From contig CM060198.1 in the NCBI GenBank assembly GCA_030549335.1, positions 49,441,353 to 49,505,352 of the forward strand: 64,000 nucleotides of DNA, written 5' to 3'. Shown here piece by piece: positions 48,761 to 60,790 of the stretch. Within the stretch, counting starts at the first letter, position 1, and every line of letters begins with the position of its first letter. A program made the translations under genes and the position numbers. The notes under the pieces were generated by a model, which saw only the letters and a list, made by a program, of their open reading frames with translations, had not been told where the DNA came from and ran no database searches. Origin of the DNA: Pontederia crassipes (lineage: Eukaryota; Streptophyta; Magnoliopsida; Commelinales; Pontederiaceae).

Positions 48761-49930
48761 GATTAAGTGAGTGTAATAAAAAGTCGGCTACGGGGCTACA
48801 GAAACGTTAATGAGTCGCTAAAATATATTAGCGACACACTAGCGTCGACATAGTGTCTCATACGTGTTAGCGTCCCAATAACGAGACGCCAATAGTGTCT
48901 ATGTAGCGTCAACAATAATTACGGCTCTATTGTGGCACTACGAGCCTCCACTACGATGCTAAAATGGGATAATTTGTAACAAATCATGTCTATTAATTCA
49001 ACCATCATAATTTTATGATTAATAATATACAAATAATATATGTATAATTAAGATATGAAATATATTATATGCATAAGTAACATATATAATATAGGTAACA
49101 AATTATATATTTAGGAACACTACTATGATGTAGGCATATATAAGTAATTATGTAGGAATACATATATATGTTGAAGGTACATATATAATATTTAATTTAT
49201 TTATTCATTAAAATATAATACAGATAATATATATTAACATATATGGGGTTGCGTCAAAATAGATAACATATAGTTATATAAATATAGATAGCGTATATAT
49301 AGTTATCTATTCCTTATTTAACATATATATTCCTCAAACATATATAATTATGAGATGTCAAGTGTTAAAATAGTGTCAATTGTGTTGTATGTGTTACATG
49401 TGTAGGCAACAATAGGAATATGTCTTTATATTGGCGTCTACGTCGCATTATCTGTGACCAACGTAGCGTTGCACCTCTCGGCGCTAAACTCTCACAAATA
49501 TACGACGCCCATATCGGTTCTTAGATAGCTTCGACATATCGTCTCAAATCCTGAGACGCTAGATTCGCGTCGAACGTTGTTGACGCTACAACAGCGCTAA
49601 GTTCTCCCACGCATTTTTGCTCTACCGCGCACAATAATAGTGGCTAAGTGGCGTCTTTATGGCGCTTCCTTTAGTGTCTACTTCACAAAACGCTAAGATA
49701 ACGCTAATGTGATATTATTGAGAGGCAGGTAGTGTCTCCATTTTGGGAATCAACTGTGGTGCTATAACGACGCTCGTGGCATCGACGTAGCGTCACTAAA
49801 ATTTGGGAAGCTATTTTGCATCGCTAATCATCAGTTTTCTTGTAGTATTGTTAACGATGCAAGCTAGCAACATAAGCTAAAATGTCTTTAACTTGACAAC
49901 GTCAGCCGACGACACAAGTGGATTCTTTGA

Positions 49931-51959
49931 ATCACTGTGAAAACAATGTGTAATCGATCGAATGGGATTCTTTTTTCCAATCTATATCTGACCTATTTTA
50001 ATTCAAAGTCGACTTACCATTGGGTTATAATTAAGTCAAACTTTGTTGTGAGAGCCAATTAATATGATTCTAAACTTTTAAAATGAGATGTTAAGTTATT
50101 TTTTAAAACTATTTTTGGTCATTTTAATTTTTGTCAAAACTTCTTTAGAGGATGCATATACATAATAATGTAGAATAAACCTAGTTACAACAACGAGAAA
50201 AGGGCGGGAAGCAAAGTAAACACTATCAACTTGTGTACGCACTGCAGAACGAAGATACAAATCCACAGAAGAAAACTAGAAAAGATGGCACGCCAAGCCT
50301 CATGTTGAGATGTGGACCATCATTCAACAGTTTAATCACTTTCTGAATACTGATAATTATAGAATGTCAAATTGCAATCCTAAACCTTAACATATTTAAT
50401 CACTGGTTGTATGAATTATAAAATAAAAGTATTTGAAGTGATTGTTTCAATTTCATTATCAAGCGATTAATTTATGCGTCTAACTATGAGAGATAAGACT
50501 CTCTCCGGGAATACTAAATTTCAAAGTTGATATCTTTTTAAGCGAGGAATACTACTACTTGATCCAACCTTAGTCGGTAAAGTGCACGCTATTGCTAGTT
50601 AGAGAATAACTTACAGACTTCAATCAACATTTTACTTATTATCTTTGCACTTTGATATATAGGATAAAGAAATATTGGCATATCACTAGCCAGAGTGGGG
50701 ATGAAAGTAGTTCGGATCGGATCGGATCGAATTCGATCAAAAAAATTAACCGCTACTTTTTGAACCGATTTTTAAAATTATAAAAATGCAATAAAATTAT
50801 TTTGAAAAAAAATAAAAACCACCGTGTTTATTTTTTCGGAATCCTACTTTTATATAATTATATTTTAAAAAATATATAATAAATTAAAATTAATTTTATA
50901 TTAAATATAAAATATGTTACTAAAATTTTAAAGTTATTAATTAGAGTTCAATAATGTGATAGAAAAGCATAAAATTTTATACAAAAATATTATATCTATA
51001 AAACAAATAATTGATAACATATGAGTTAATTATATAAATAAAAAAATGGACTCCTACGATTTTTTCGAATGAAGTCTTAATTGTAGCGGGTGGATTTTAA
51101 TTTATTAAAAATCATCCTAAATTATACTCAGACCCTAATTTTCACTTTTTCGATTCGATTTTTTAGTGTCGAATAAATTTTCGGATCGGTCGAGTTTTTG
51201 TACACCCCTAACCACATATATTATAAGCCAAATGACTTAAGTGTGGTTTTTCTATCCTTTCTGATACAACCAATAAAACAATTACTTTTTTATTTTTTGG
51301 TTTTGATGGGCCGGCCTATATGACTGAACTCCTGACCCAATAGAAAAGCCATATGTGGGCCGAAGGGACCAGGTACGGTACGGCCCATTTATCCAAATTA
51401 AACCAGGGAGATTCCGTCGTATTTGTTACTTAATGTTATATGTCATATTTTTTTGTTTTAATCATTTCTTTTCCTTTATGATTGGCTTAACAAGATATAT
51501 CCATATGCATATGGGATAAAATGAAAATAATAATATCGAAAGATAAATCCCAAGAAAAATATTTTATCATATTTTAACTTTAAGACTATGCTAAAAACTG
51601 GTCAATCCCCAACTGTCAGCATCCGATCCCACTTTTAAAACGTTGCTAATTAAGTTGGTCATCTAAATAAGCTGATGTAAAACGACATCTTTGTTTTGTT
51701 CTTTGTTTTCTTTTTTTTTTTAAAAGTGAAAAATTTAGGTTACTCGGGTCTTTCATATCTCAGTTTGAAGCTACGATGCCGCCATGCTTGAGCAGTAATA
51801 GTAAAAGAGACGTCAGTCACGTACAGATGTGAGCGCTGGGGCCTCGCACGTACGCTCCCATGCGCAGGGCAGGCACCGGCATAGCCACTGTCGTTCTCTT
51901 CGTCGCGTGCACCACTCTGCGATCTCTTCGATTAATTACTAGGTGCGCACAAACGCACA
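49931..51959. other. intergenic DNA with one dispersed repeat
   Basis: No gene was recognised. Between about 50695 and 51210 lies a repeat-like segment: the left end has GTTCGGATCGGATCGGATCG, and the right end has GGATCGGTCGAGTTTTTGTA followed by CACCCCTA. In reverse complement the right end reads TAGGGGTGTACAAAAACTCG, a common start of plant hAT-like MITEs. The inverted match between the ends is poor, so this is tentative. Confidence 0.35.
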
Positions 51960-51962
51960 ATA

Positions 51963-52027
51963 GCTCTCTCTCTCTCTCTCTCTCCCCCCCCCCCCCCCCC
52001 CCCCCCCTCCCCCCTCCCCCCTCCCCC
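51963..52027. repeat. (CT)n followed by a 24-base C run
   Basis: CT dinucleotides (51963-51983) run into C homopolymer 51984-52007, then CCCCCCT-like blocks. Such tracts create spurious open frames on both strands here. Confidence 0.93.
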
Positions 52028-53240
52028 ATATCGTACCCCCTGGTTACCTTTCTTGTTATATGTAGAAAGCGACCGAGGTAAGGACGTAGTAAAAATCATT
52101 GTTATTTTCAGCACTACGTACGATCTACTGCCCGTGACAATTAGGTCACGATCAATGTGCTGAGAACTGCAGACCCTCTCTGTTGTTCTATCATCTCGGA
52201 CGTCCTTCTCCTCTTCCTTTCTCTCCCCTCTCCATGCATGCTGCGACATATCATGCATATGCACACGTCATCCCTCTGGTTGTTCCTCATCGATACTGAA
52301 ACCCGAAAAAAAATATTACGAGAGCAGGACATATATATGAAACAAAACCTAAGACTGCGGTGCACGCAAAGTCTCCTGAATCAATAGGCGTCCAGATTGC
52401 AACATTTATCTTAATCTATCCTTTTGGATCACCCTAGCTAGTCCAAGGCAATGTTCAGGACACTAATATAGGGACCGAAACATTGAATCGTTCCCACTTC
52501 TTTCCTTATACATGAGTTGTGATCTTGTTTTTACTTCATCTACAACTATGCGGCGTGAGAGATTGTGGAGCCTCAAGAAGCTTTGAGAGAGGGGAATGCA
52601 TGCATGGTCCACTCTAGTGGTTGAGACGTTGGGAGCACCACATGGTTGCCATGTGAACCCTAATTTGAGTGCGCGTGCTGTGCTTGTCATTCCTCGTCCT
52701 CCCTTCGCAACATGCATTTTATACAACAATATCTATCGATTATGTGGAACTATATAAGAAAGTGAAGAGAAGGCACCACAAGTAAAATGTCCCTGTCAAA
52801 CAACCACCCCCCACGCACTTCACTAATTAGGCACTCTCATGATTACATTTGGTGGGGAGCTTATAATCATCCAACTATTTATAATTAGTTCTTAATTTCC
52901 AGGGGGGTCTCTCATTGGATCAGTATGCAACTAAGCATGGCTAGAGTACTCTAGAGATGTTGTGTAAAATATATTATCAAATAGTTGCTTACTATATAGA
53001 AAACAGTTTGACTAACTAATCATAGACTAAGCTCTCAACGACCTAGAAGTCGAACTTATTGATTATTATAATAGATGAAGTTATTTTATGCATGATTTAA
53101 TTTTTGCAAACAGTTATAAGGTAGTTCATGCTCTATATTTAAATTCAAGTACGTCGGAGATAATAGAATAATTCTAACTCTAGCTACCAGCCGGCCCACA
53201 TCATGTGAGTCCAACTTTTGCACTCTTCATATTACCTCAT

Positions 53241-53299
<59 letters not shown>

Positions 53300-54058
53300 C
53301 ATGTCATATGATAAAATTCAATCTGTCCGCACAGTATAATTTGTTTTGTATTGTAACTTTTCTCATATATGTGCATAGTCCAAATGGCAGAAAATTAAAT
53401 TGAAAGTATAGAGGAATATATGGATCTTCACTAGTCCAAGAACTACTAATTAATCCCAATAAAAACAGAAAAAAAATAGAAACTACAGGAAGCCACGGCA
53501 GTTCACATGCATGAAGCACTTGGACAAAAATAAAATAAATGAATGCTGTTTGTGTCGTAATTAAGTACTGCACCAGAAGTGCGACGCCACCACCAACACG
53601 ACCCCCCCCCCCCCCCCCACGACACCCCACCCCACCCAATCCACCCCCCCCCCCCCCAGTCCACGTGTATCAGCAGAAAAATGTTGACTAGTCAAACGTA
53701 TGTAGCGCCATAAATACAAAAAAGATTGAGAGTACAAATTTGATCCGTAGATCATATAAATTTTTAAAATAAACTTGCAGTATTACCTCTTTTATTCATG
53801 TATTATATTCTCGTACGTTGATCTAACAAAAAAAAACAATTGCATTTACAAACTAATCTCGTGTTAGCTGTAAAATAATAACACTTATAAAATTAATTGC
53901 TACTTACGAGAACGAAGACTGATACTTTTTTCTTTTAATATGACCACCGCTTTAATACCTGCGTCCGTGTGAATTGCATATCTTCATCGCGTCCACAAAA
54001 ATGAGGCTGATCAGAGTGGTCGGTGCGACCGGACTTGCAACTGTGCATGCATGCATCA

Positions 54059-54143
<85 letters not shown>

Positions 54144-54369
54144 GGACTTGTGCCCATCACATATGTGATGATCTGCAGTTTAAAATAATTATATTTCCAC
54201 CTGAATGAAACGTCCCAAACGAACCAGAATCATATATATATGTACAGAAATAATTTATATTTCTTTACTGTTTATCCTTTTTTCGAATCGAATTAGATAA
54301 TTTGAAACTTAATTACTTTATCACCTTATTACTATCACAACCATCAGTCTTTTTATCGAATCAGTCGTA
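52028..54369. other. intergenic DNA with simple repeats
   Basis: No gene was recognised. It contains an (AT)n tract at about 53245-53296, C runs of 17 and 14 bases at 53602-53618 and 53644-53657, and a long (CT)n tract at 54066-54140. CATGCATG-type palindromic words recur (52232, 52598, 54047). No miRNA precursor was recognised by eye. Confidence 0.4.
54066..54140. repeat. long (CT)n microsatellite
   Basis: About 75 bp of nearly uninterrupted CT dinucleotides, ending at GTGGGACTTG. It is one of the longest perfect microsatellites in the window. Confidence 0.94.
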
Positions 54370-54840
54370 TTATATATTGTCGGTGTCAAGCATGCATGCA
54401 TGCCCATCACGCGCGGACGTGTTGATTCGACGTAAAATAATAGCGGTCGATCCGAACACGCACGACGTCTCGACTGCGGACTCGATCTTGACCCGCTCCG
54501 GCGACGTTTTCCGGCGGCCGATCCTGCCGACGTCAAACTTGTGAAGCTTCCACGCGCTCGCCGTCGTAGTCCCATTCCCCGACCCTGCCGCCCAGCAGCC
54601 ACGCATCGCACGAAATTGCAACTTCTCCGGGGCCGACCGACCAGCTACCGGCGCCGGGACAGGGCCACGCCCCCCATCACTCTCTCTCTCCTGTCGACAC
54701 GTGTGTGACACATGTAACAGATAAACGATGGACGGCCCATGGTCTCCAGCCCATAAAACATCTCTCTCCTGCTTTGTGGACCCTCTGACGTTAATCTGCA
54801 CAGCTTCTGCATTATTTCAACATTAATCACAGTAATAAAT
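54370..54840 (-). other. GC-rich island with an unidentified open frame
   Basis: An isolated GC-rich block (about 54410-54680) in AT-rich surroundings, open on the minus strand for 143 codons from 54801 to 54370. The conceptual product is rich in Arg, Gly and Ser, with no recognised domain, signal or membrane segment. A CT/GA tract (54679-54691) lies inside it. It could be a first exon or a promoter island of a gene that I cannot identify, or a captured gene piece. Coding status is unproven. Confidence 0.25.
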
Positions 54841-56401
54841 TAATGTAATAAGAACAATGCCGTCACCTTTCCTCTGACTAGCGGTTCATTAAGAAACCTG
54901 CACCAATTATTGGTTTTTTTTTCATTTTTAAAAAAAGGAACGAAAGAAAAGAAAAAAGAGGGGGCACAAGGGAAATAAATAATTGTGGCCTGACTGCCGA
55001 GGGGGATCATGGTCCATGGACGCTGTTCTCGGGAGTAAAAGAGGAGGGTGGCCAGACGGCAACGCCGGATGGGGGAGCAATTAATGGTGCCATTGGAAGT
55101 ATTTAAGGGTTCGGCAAGTAGTCGCCGCAGACGTGAATGCAGATGGGTCATGGCTCATGATGAAAGATGAGGTGATGGGCGCATTTAATTTTAAGGTAGA
55201 GGAGGAATCATCGTATCTTATATATATACAGCTTAATTAAGATGATTAGCAATCATTCCTTATAGTCAGATGTATGATCTAGAACAACAAAACTTAATTA
55301 AGATGATTGTAATGTACCCCTCAGGAATTTTACAGTAGCAAAAGAGAAAAAGGGAAAGAGCAATCACACTTAAGAACACACAAGGTTTACGAGATTCACT
55401 TCAAGTTGAGTTGCGTTATCGGACGATGAAGATACTCTTTTCTTATGAAAATTTAATTATTATAAGAATTCAGCCGTCATAGAATTTATATAAAAATTTT
55501 CAATGAAACTAGAAAAAAAATTCTAAAATCATTTAAATTTCGGGAGCTTTGTCTCCGAGCCCCCTGCCTCTATTTAAGTCATTCTTAATAGTTCTAATTA
55601 TAATTTCTAATTGTGGATATTTTAGAATAATTAAATCTATTTATAGTCTTTATCATAATATTCAGAATTGCAATATTTTTCATATCAAACACCTAAAGTT
55701 GAAATTGATTATGTGGGCAAATTGTGGATTCAATCAAATTTAGATTCTTGAAGAAAATATCTGTATGACTATATAACTTACATCATACTAATTAGACGTA
55801 AGATCCGAGACAATATAAATTAATCATGATAATAGTTACTCTTAGGTACTTCACATGGCTCTAATTTTAACAATCCCATTATGATTTATAATTTTGGACA
55901 TTTTAGAATATTTCAATATCTATTGTTACAATTTTTATACCAAATGTGTAAAGTTAAAATTAACAATATTAGTTGTGTGAACAAATTGTGGATTCTAACA
56001 AATTTAGATTCTTCAAGATATTTGTGTAAATTTATAACTTTTACAGTGTGAACTTTCGATGTAAAAATAAAATATGTGCTTTTGATATTTGATAAGTAAC
56101 AATTCAGTTAATTTGAAGACTAGATTTCCATTCGATCCTTGTAAATTCCAGAATTATCAAATGATATGAATCAAAATAAATGCATTATACACACAGAGGC
56201 CTACATACATGCATACATAACATTACAACAAAAGTGAAGTGAACGCAACATGCATTAGAGACTCAAATAATGATGTCTTCTTTTTATGAAAAGATGGCAT
56301 ATTTTGGGACCTTATTTGTTATGTCATCTTTGTTGTAGAACGATGACTACTTTAAAAAATATCTTAAATTATAAAATAGTGAGACGTGATATATATATAT
56401 A
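54841..56401. other. intergenic DNA with a degenerate duplication
   Basis: A segment at about 55590-55780 (TCTAATTATAATTTCTAATT...GTGGATTCAATCAAATTTAG) recurs in degenerate form at about 55860-56045 (...GTGGATTCTAACAAATTTAG). This implies an old tandem duplication of roughly 275 bp. A segment at about 55370-55430 (AACACACAAGGTTTACGAGA) resembles phrases of dispersed retroelement-derived repeats. No gene seen. Confidence 0.4.
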
Positions 56402-56750
56402 AGAAAAATGTAGAGCACTAACTAAATTTACTTATTAAATTAATAAAATAAGTATATATTAATTTAAAATATATATTAAATAGTAAAAATGATTAAAATC
56501 AAGATCATCGGATTATACGATGATCAAGTCATATTAATAAATATGATTATTTAACAGTTATAATTTATTTAATCTTAAATAATACATTTTCATTATCTAA
56601 TTACCCAAATAAATGTATATTATTTTATCTAAAAAATATTTAATTAATTTAATCATCAATTATAATTATTAAAGTAATAAAATGATAAGAAATAAACGTT
56701 CTAAATGAAGGTGTTGAATGATATATATATTCCTCGCAAGATGGGAGCAC
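56402..56750 (+). mobile_element. AT-rich MITE, copy 1
   Basis: This pairs, in reverse complement, with 59955-60290 along most of its length. Matching blocks include AATATATATTAATTTAAA-like, ATTATACGATGATCA / ATTATCCGACGATCA, AATTTATTTAATCTTAAATA / AATTTATTTAGTCTTAAATA, and TATATTATTTTATCTAAAAA. It is non-coding, about 340 bp. Two diverged copies in opposite orientation within 3.6 kb indicate a mobile family. Confidence 0.7.
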
Positions 56751-57209
56751 GACCTTATAGCCTTCTTAAACCGTTTGATGTTTGATTCGATTTATTTTTT
56801 TATTCATTTTTAATATAGTTAGTGGATAGTTTTAGCAAAAAGAATCTTCGTGTCAATTGAAAAAAAAACTTTTTTTATAGAATAATCATGTAATTTTGTC
56901 ATAAATGCAATTAAACATTCTCGCAACTACATGTTATTGTGTCTTTCATCACTAAACATTTTTTTTGTCATACAAATATTTCCAGGACGATATTCGAAAG
57001 CATGAAGGTTTTTTCTTTTTTCTTTTTTCTTTTCTTTTCTTTTTTTCTTTTAATTAATTTTAACACATATATATTATTTATTAATATATTATTATTTAGC
57101 TTATAAACTAAATTATTTAATTATATTAATTAAAAAATATAAACTATTATATTCTAATTATTAAAAATAATTTTATTAATTAGTTAAAATATTTTGCTTA
57201 GTATTATAG

Positions 57210-57243
<34 letters not shown>

Positions 57244-58909
57244 GTATATAAAATATTTAATAAAAATTAATATTAATATATTGTGATACAACTTCTTTTT
57301 TAACAAAATATTTTAAATTAATAATTACACATTTTAAATTAATTACATATAATATTTTTTATATGCTAGTAATTATTATTTTAAAAATGCATCTAATATT
57401 TTTTATTTACTATAATTTTATACCTCATTAAATAATAAATTATATTTTTAGTTGTTACTTTTTATCTTAACACACATTAAAACTTATCGATTAAATCAAC
57501 TTTTTAAATTCTCATCATTATAATTTTTATCCAAACACGTACTAAATTTTTTTCATCTAATTAATTAGTTCTTGATAACTAAACGAGAACTTTAAGTTTC
57601 CATCCAAACACAGCCAAAATATGTTTCTTTTCTTTTTTTCATATTTTTAAATTTGAGATTGTGCAGAACAAATTTGTTCTCACACCATATTATTCTTGTT
57701 CCAGGGGTCCCTTAACATTTTACCAAACGAGTTGCTATTATAATAGTTTATTTTTTGGGTGAGAAATTTTGTAACAATTTTTCAATGATGAATGTATCAA
57801 GTTTATTTTCATTGTATTCATGTGGTTAGTTGTTAAAATTTTATGTACTAATCAATTCTTCTAAAAATTTAAGTTTTTGAGAAGAGCAACATCATTTATT
57901 TTATATTCTTAACATTACTTTTAAAAAATGTATAGGTTCCTTGATTCATAATCTACACTATTTTTTCCCGGGATATGCTCACAAAAATGACTTTTAAGTT
58001 GTTGAGATATTTATCAAAAGGGAGATGTCTAGTAGTGACACACAACATCCCAAAAGTTTTTAGGAAACTTAGAATAGAGATATTTTTTTCTTGTCAAGAT
58101 TCATCGACACATGAATAATCTGGTGTTCGGATGAGAACGATATGTAAAAATTCTGATCAATATGATGATGTTAGAAATGAACTACTAGCATCCAACGATA
58201 TCCAGACACAACCCGATTGTGATGTGAATCATCCATCTTTAGTTGGAAGATTTTGTCTAAAAAGTTAGAAAGTGCAAATGGGTCACTTGGATATTGTCTC
58301 CTTATAATCCCTTTTTCATGTAGCAATATATATACTCGTATTAGGTGGACAACTTTTGAGAATTAAGATTGAATTAAGCCGAGGGATACAAGAAAAAAGA
58401 AAGGAAATAAACAAAATGGAGAACTTTTAAAATTTAAAACTCATAATTGTCATCATTTTAGTTTTTAAGGTGAAAAAAAAGACTGTCTTAAATATTTTAT
58501 ATTTTATACAGAATTGACCAAAGAAACATAAATGAAGAGAAGAAAAGGAGCCAACTTTTTTTGCCATTTTAATGGGAAGTTGATTGGCCTTCAATGAACA
58601 ATTAAGTCAAAAAGTTGACTATGAGTGCTTAAAACAGTGTTATAAAATACGTGCGTTGTGCCTGCACGTGCAACTTTGCCCTATCATACGGTACCCTAAT
58701 TCTTCTCGTACGCTTTTCGTGCATGCATTGAAAGTAATAATTTTAATTCATAAAAAAGTAAAAAAAGAGTCGATAATCAATTACAATATATGATCGGCCA
58801 CGAGAATTCAAAATAAAAAAATAGCCAGTACTTTAGAATATTGTGAGCATGATTTACGTACATTTTGATATCACAATTTCTAGTTTATAAAATTATGTTA
58901 TCATAATTT
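56751..58909. other. very AT-rich intergenic DNA
   Basis: No gene. It contains a (CTTTT)n-like pyrimidine tract at about 57007-57051 and an (AAT)n tract at about 57210-57243. Phrases such as TTTTTATCCAAACACGTACT (57526) and CCATCCAAACACAGCC (57600) resemble the ends of hAT-type MITEs, but no paired terminus was established. Confidence 0.4.
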
Positions 58910-59402
58910 TCGTGTTTCTCCAGTAATTTCATATATATTAAAAAAATCTCTAAAGATATATAATATATATATAATTTTAATTATGAATAAAATGAAGACA
59001 TTCCCTATCTCATTTTGTTCTCTATCTTTTACACCACCAAATCTTCATTAAAAAGTTTATGATTGAATTTATTTATCACATTTGGATGAAAATATAATTG
59101 TGATGAAGATAGGGAACAAGTTGAAGTAGGAAACACTTTCATTTTATTCTTTAACATAATTTTAGTTGTTCATCATCTAATTGTGTTTTAATATTTTGAC
59201 AAATAAAAAATCAGATCTAAAATATGTGTCTCTCGTGTTATCATAATCTTCGTGTTTCTCCAGTAATTTCATATATAGTAAAAGCTCTAAAGATATATAT
59301 AATATATATATATATATATAATTTTATTTATACAATTCCTATAATGTCCATCCAGTTGTTTTTAATATTTTGACAGAAACAATCAGATCTAAAATATGTG
59401 AT
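58910..59402. repeat. local segmental duplication
   Basis: The block TTTCTCCAGTAATTTCATAT with flanks at about 58914-58985 recurs at about 59243-59315. The block AATCAGATCTAAAATATGTG with flanks at about 59165-59228 recurs at about 59350-59402. The spacing of the two pairs differs (about 329 and 180 bp), so two overlapping events, or one followed by a deletion, are implied. Confidence 0.75.
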
Positions 59403-59736
59403 TCACTTTTTTAGTTTTTTTTTATTTTTTTCGGATTTTTTCTTACATCCTATAAACGTCCATTTTGTAAGCAAACAATTGTTGAATAAGAATAGCACAA
59501 GAAAAAAAAAGTAGAATTAATTTGAGAAATTCTCCAACGAGTACTTCTAAGAAACTTTATTATCGTTTTTAAAAATATAATAATGCCATTTTTTAAAACA
59601 AGTTTAAATTTGTTTATATTTATTATCAACATTTTAATTATTTATAGAATATTATCTAACGCAGAAACAAAATAATCTAGAAACAGACGATATTAAAGTT
59701 TTAGGAGTATTTAATTTAATTTAGGAAAAATTTGAA

Positions 59737-59882
59737 GGTGTCCCCTCTTTAAAGGAGGGACACCGTATTCTCTATGTTTCTATTCATTGAATTAAAAATC
59801 TATGGATCCTATTTTATTTATTTCTATTTAATGACTTTAAATTTGATTCATAAATTTTTGAAGAGGAGAGACACAGCGTCCC
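59737..59882. mobile_element. possible tiny MITE with palindromic end
   Basis: The start GGTGTCCCCTCTTTAAAGGA continues to GGGACACC and is itself a near-perfect 28-bp palindrome (59737-59764, 12 of 14 pairs). About 110 bp further, AAGAGGAGAGACACAGCGTC (59858) resembles the inverted start. The inside is AT-rich. Element status is tentative. Confidence 0.4.
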
Positions 59883-59954
59883 TTATTTCCATTACATATA
59901 ACTATGCATATTGAAAGCATAAATTTCTCTCTAGTAAATAAATATTGAGGTTAA

Positions 59955-60290
59955 TAAGTATATAGAGCATTCTTTTAACATCTTCACGTAGAGCGCTTAT
60001 TTTTTATTAGTTAAGTAATTTTATAATTATAACTTATAATTAAATTAATCATATATTTTTAGATAAAATAATATATATTTATTAAGATAATAATTTGATA
60101 ATAAAAATATTATTTAAGACTAAATAAATTATAATTATTGATATTTGTTAAAATAATTTGATCATGATCGTCGGATAATTTGATGATTTTGATCTTAATT
60201 AAGTTTACTATTTAACACATACTTTAAATTAATATATATTTATTTTATTAACATAATAAATAAAATAAGTGTTGTATATATATTTTTCTC
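59955..60290 (-). mobile_element. AT-rich MITE, copy 2 (inverted relative to copy 1)
   Basis: Inverted homolog of 56402-56750. The end with GAGCGCTTATTTTTTATTAG corresponds to copy 1's AAATAAACGTTCTAA end. The outermost bases differ, so the termini and superfamily are unresolved. Confidence 0.7.
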
Positions 60291-60354
60291 ATAAATATTT
60301 GAGAATTCTGATTAATTTCACGTAGTAATCAAATGCTAAGTTTTTTTCCCCTTC

Positions 60355-60790
60355 ATGCATGAAGGTGGAAAAAAGGAGGAGGTGATGGCCTATAAGTACC
60401 ACGGAGCGTCAACTAATGCGCTCCACTGCTCAATCTCTCCTCCCAATGGAAGCCACTGTAGACGGCCACGGGCGTCAACACTGCCGAGATTGGATCCAGC
60501 AAACGCAATAATGCCCCCTCAGACCCTCCTGCTACCAAAAGATTGTACTCCTCTCTCTCTCTCCTCTTTCTCCCCTCTCTCTCTCTCTATCTGTGTGTCT
60601 GTATCTGTGTCTGTGTGTGTGATGGATCCACCATGTTACCGCACAGTGTGCAGCGGAGGGCGCTCCACAGTGGCGAGCTGCTCGGGCAGCTGGCCATGCG
60701 CGCAAGGTGTTCGAGACAATGCTCATGACGTGGACTAAGCCACCAGTTGGGCAGCGATGAGTCAGCCTAGAGAGGCTAACAACTCGACCC
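60355..60790. other. GC-richer island, no identified product
   Basis: A moderately GC-rich block with a (TC)n/(TG)n microsatellite at about 60549-60622. A frame of 127 codons is open on the plus strand from 60355, but the product is low-complexity Ser/Cys/Val across the microsatellite and matches no family I know. Probably not coding; it may be a promoter island or a captured fragment. Confidence 0.25.

Larger units (their letters stand above)
40744..49847 (-). mobile_element. CACTA element C, inserted in element B
   Basis: The left end CACTACAAGAAAATCGAAG (40744) and right end AGTTTTCTTGTAGTA (to 49847) are inverted CACTACAAGAAAA termini, the last base of the right end mutated. A perfect 3-bp duplication TTG flanks it (40741-40743, 49848-49850). 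Subterminal DNA at 40770-41240, 46860-47180, 48770-48960 and 49380-49840 is full of GCGTCGCTA/TAGCGACGC-like words. Genes lie on the minus strand: a TNPD N-terminal piece (45711-45977) and a TNPA-like remnant (41460-42900). An LTR-like insertion (43317-45700) and a small TIR element (47488-48712) are nested in it. It is 9.1 kb and non-autonomous. Confidence 0.87.
34133..49930 (+). mobile_element. CACTA element B, split by CACTA element C
   Basis: The left terminus reads TACTACAACAAAATAGTC (34133), a CACTACAA-type end. It is followed by a dense subterminal repeat array, then CACTA genes on the plus strand, then right subterminal-like DNA (40370-40740) that is interrupted by element C (40744-49847) and resumes for roughly 80 bp (AACATAAGCTAAAATGTC, GACGACACAAGTGG). 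The right CACTA terminus was not found, so the 3' limit given here is a guess. The catalytic half of TNPD is missing. Confidence 0.7.

Noticed and set aside
51817..52264. Gly/Glu-Arg-rich and Ser/Pro-rich frames near 52 kb
   Set aside because: They are translations of the (CT)n and C-run simple repeats.
52550..52740. Possible miRNA precursor around CTCAAGAAGCTTTGAGAGAG
   Set aside because: No known mature miRNA sequence was recognised and no convincing complementary arm was found nearby.
53304..53755. Gly-rich minus-strand frames near 53.6 kb
   Set aside because: The Gly/Val-rich part is the C homopolymer read in reverse; no family similarity.
60355..60738. 127-codon plus-strand frame
   Set aside because: Much of it is a TC/TG microsatellite read as SLSLS..VSVSV; no domain, so it is listed only as a GC-richer island.
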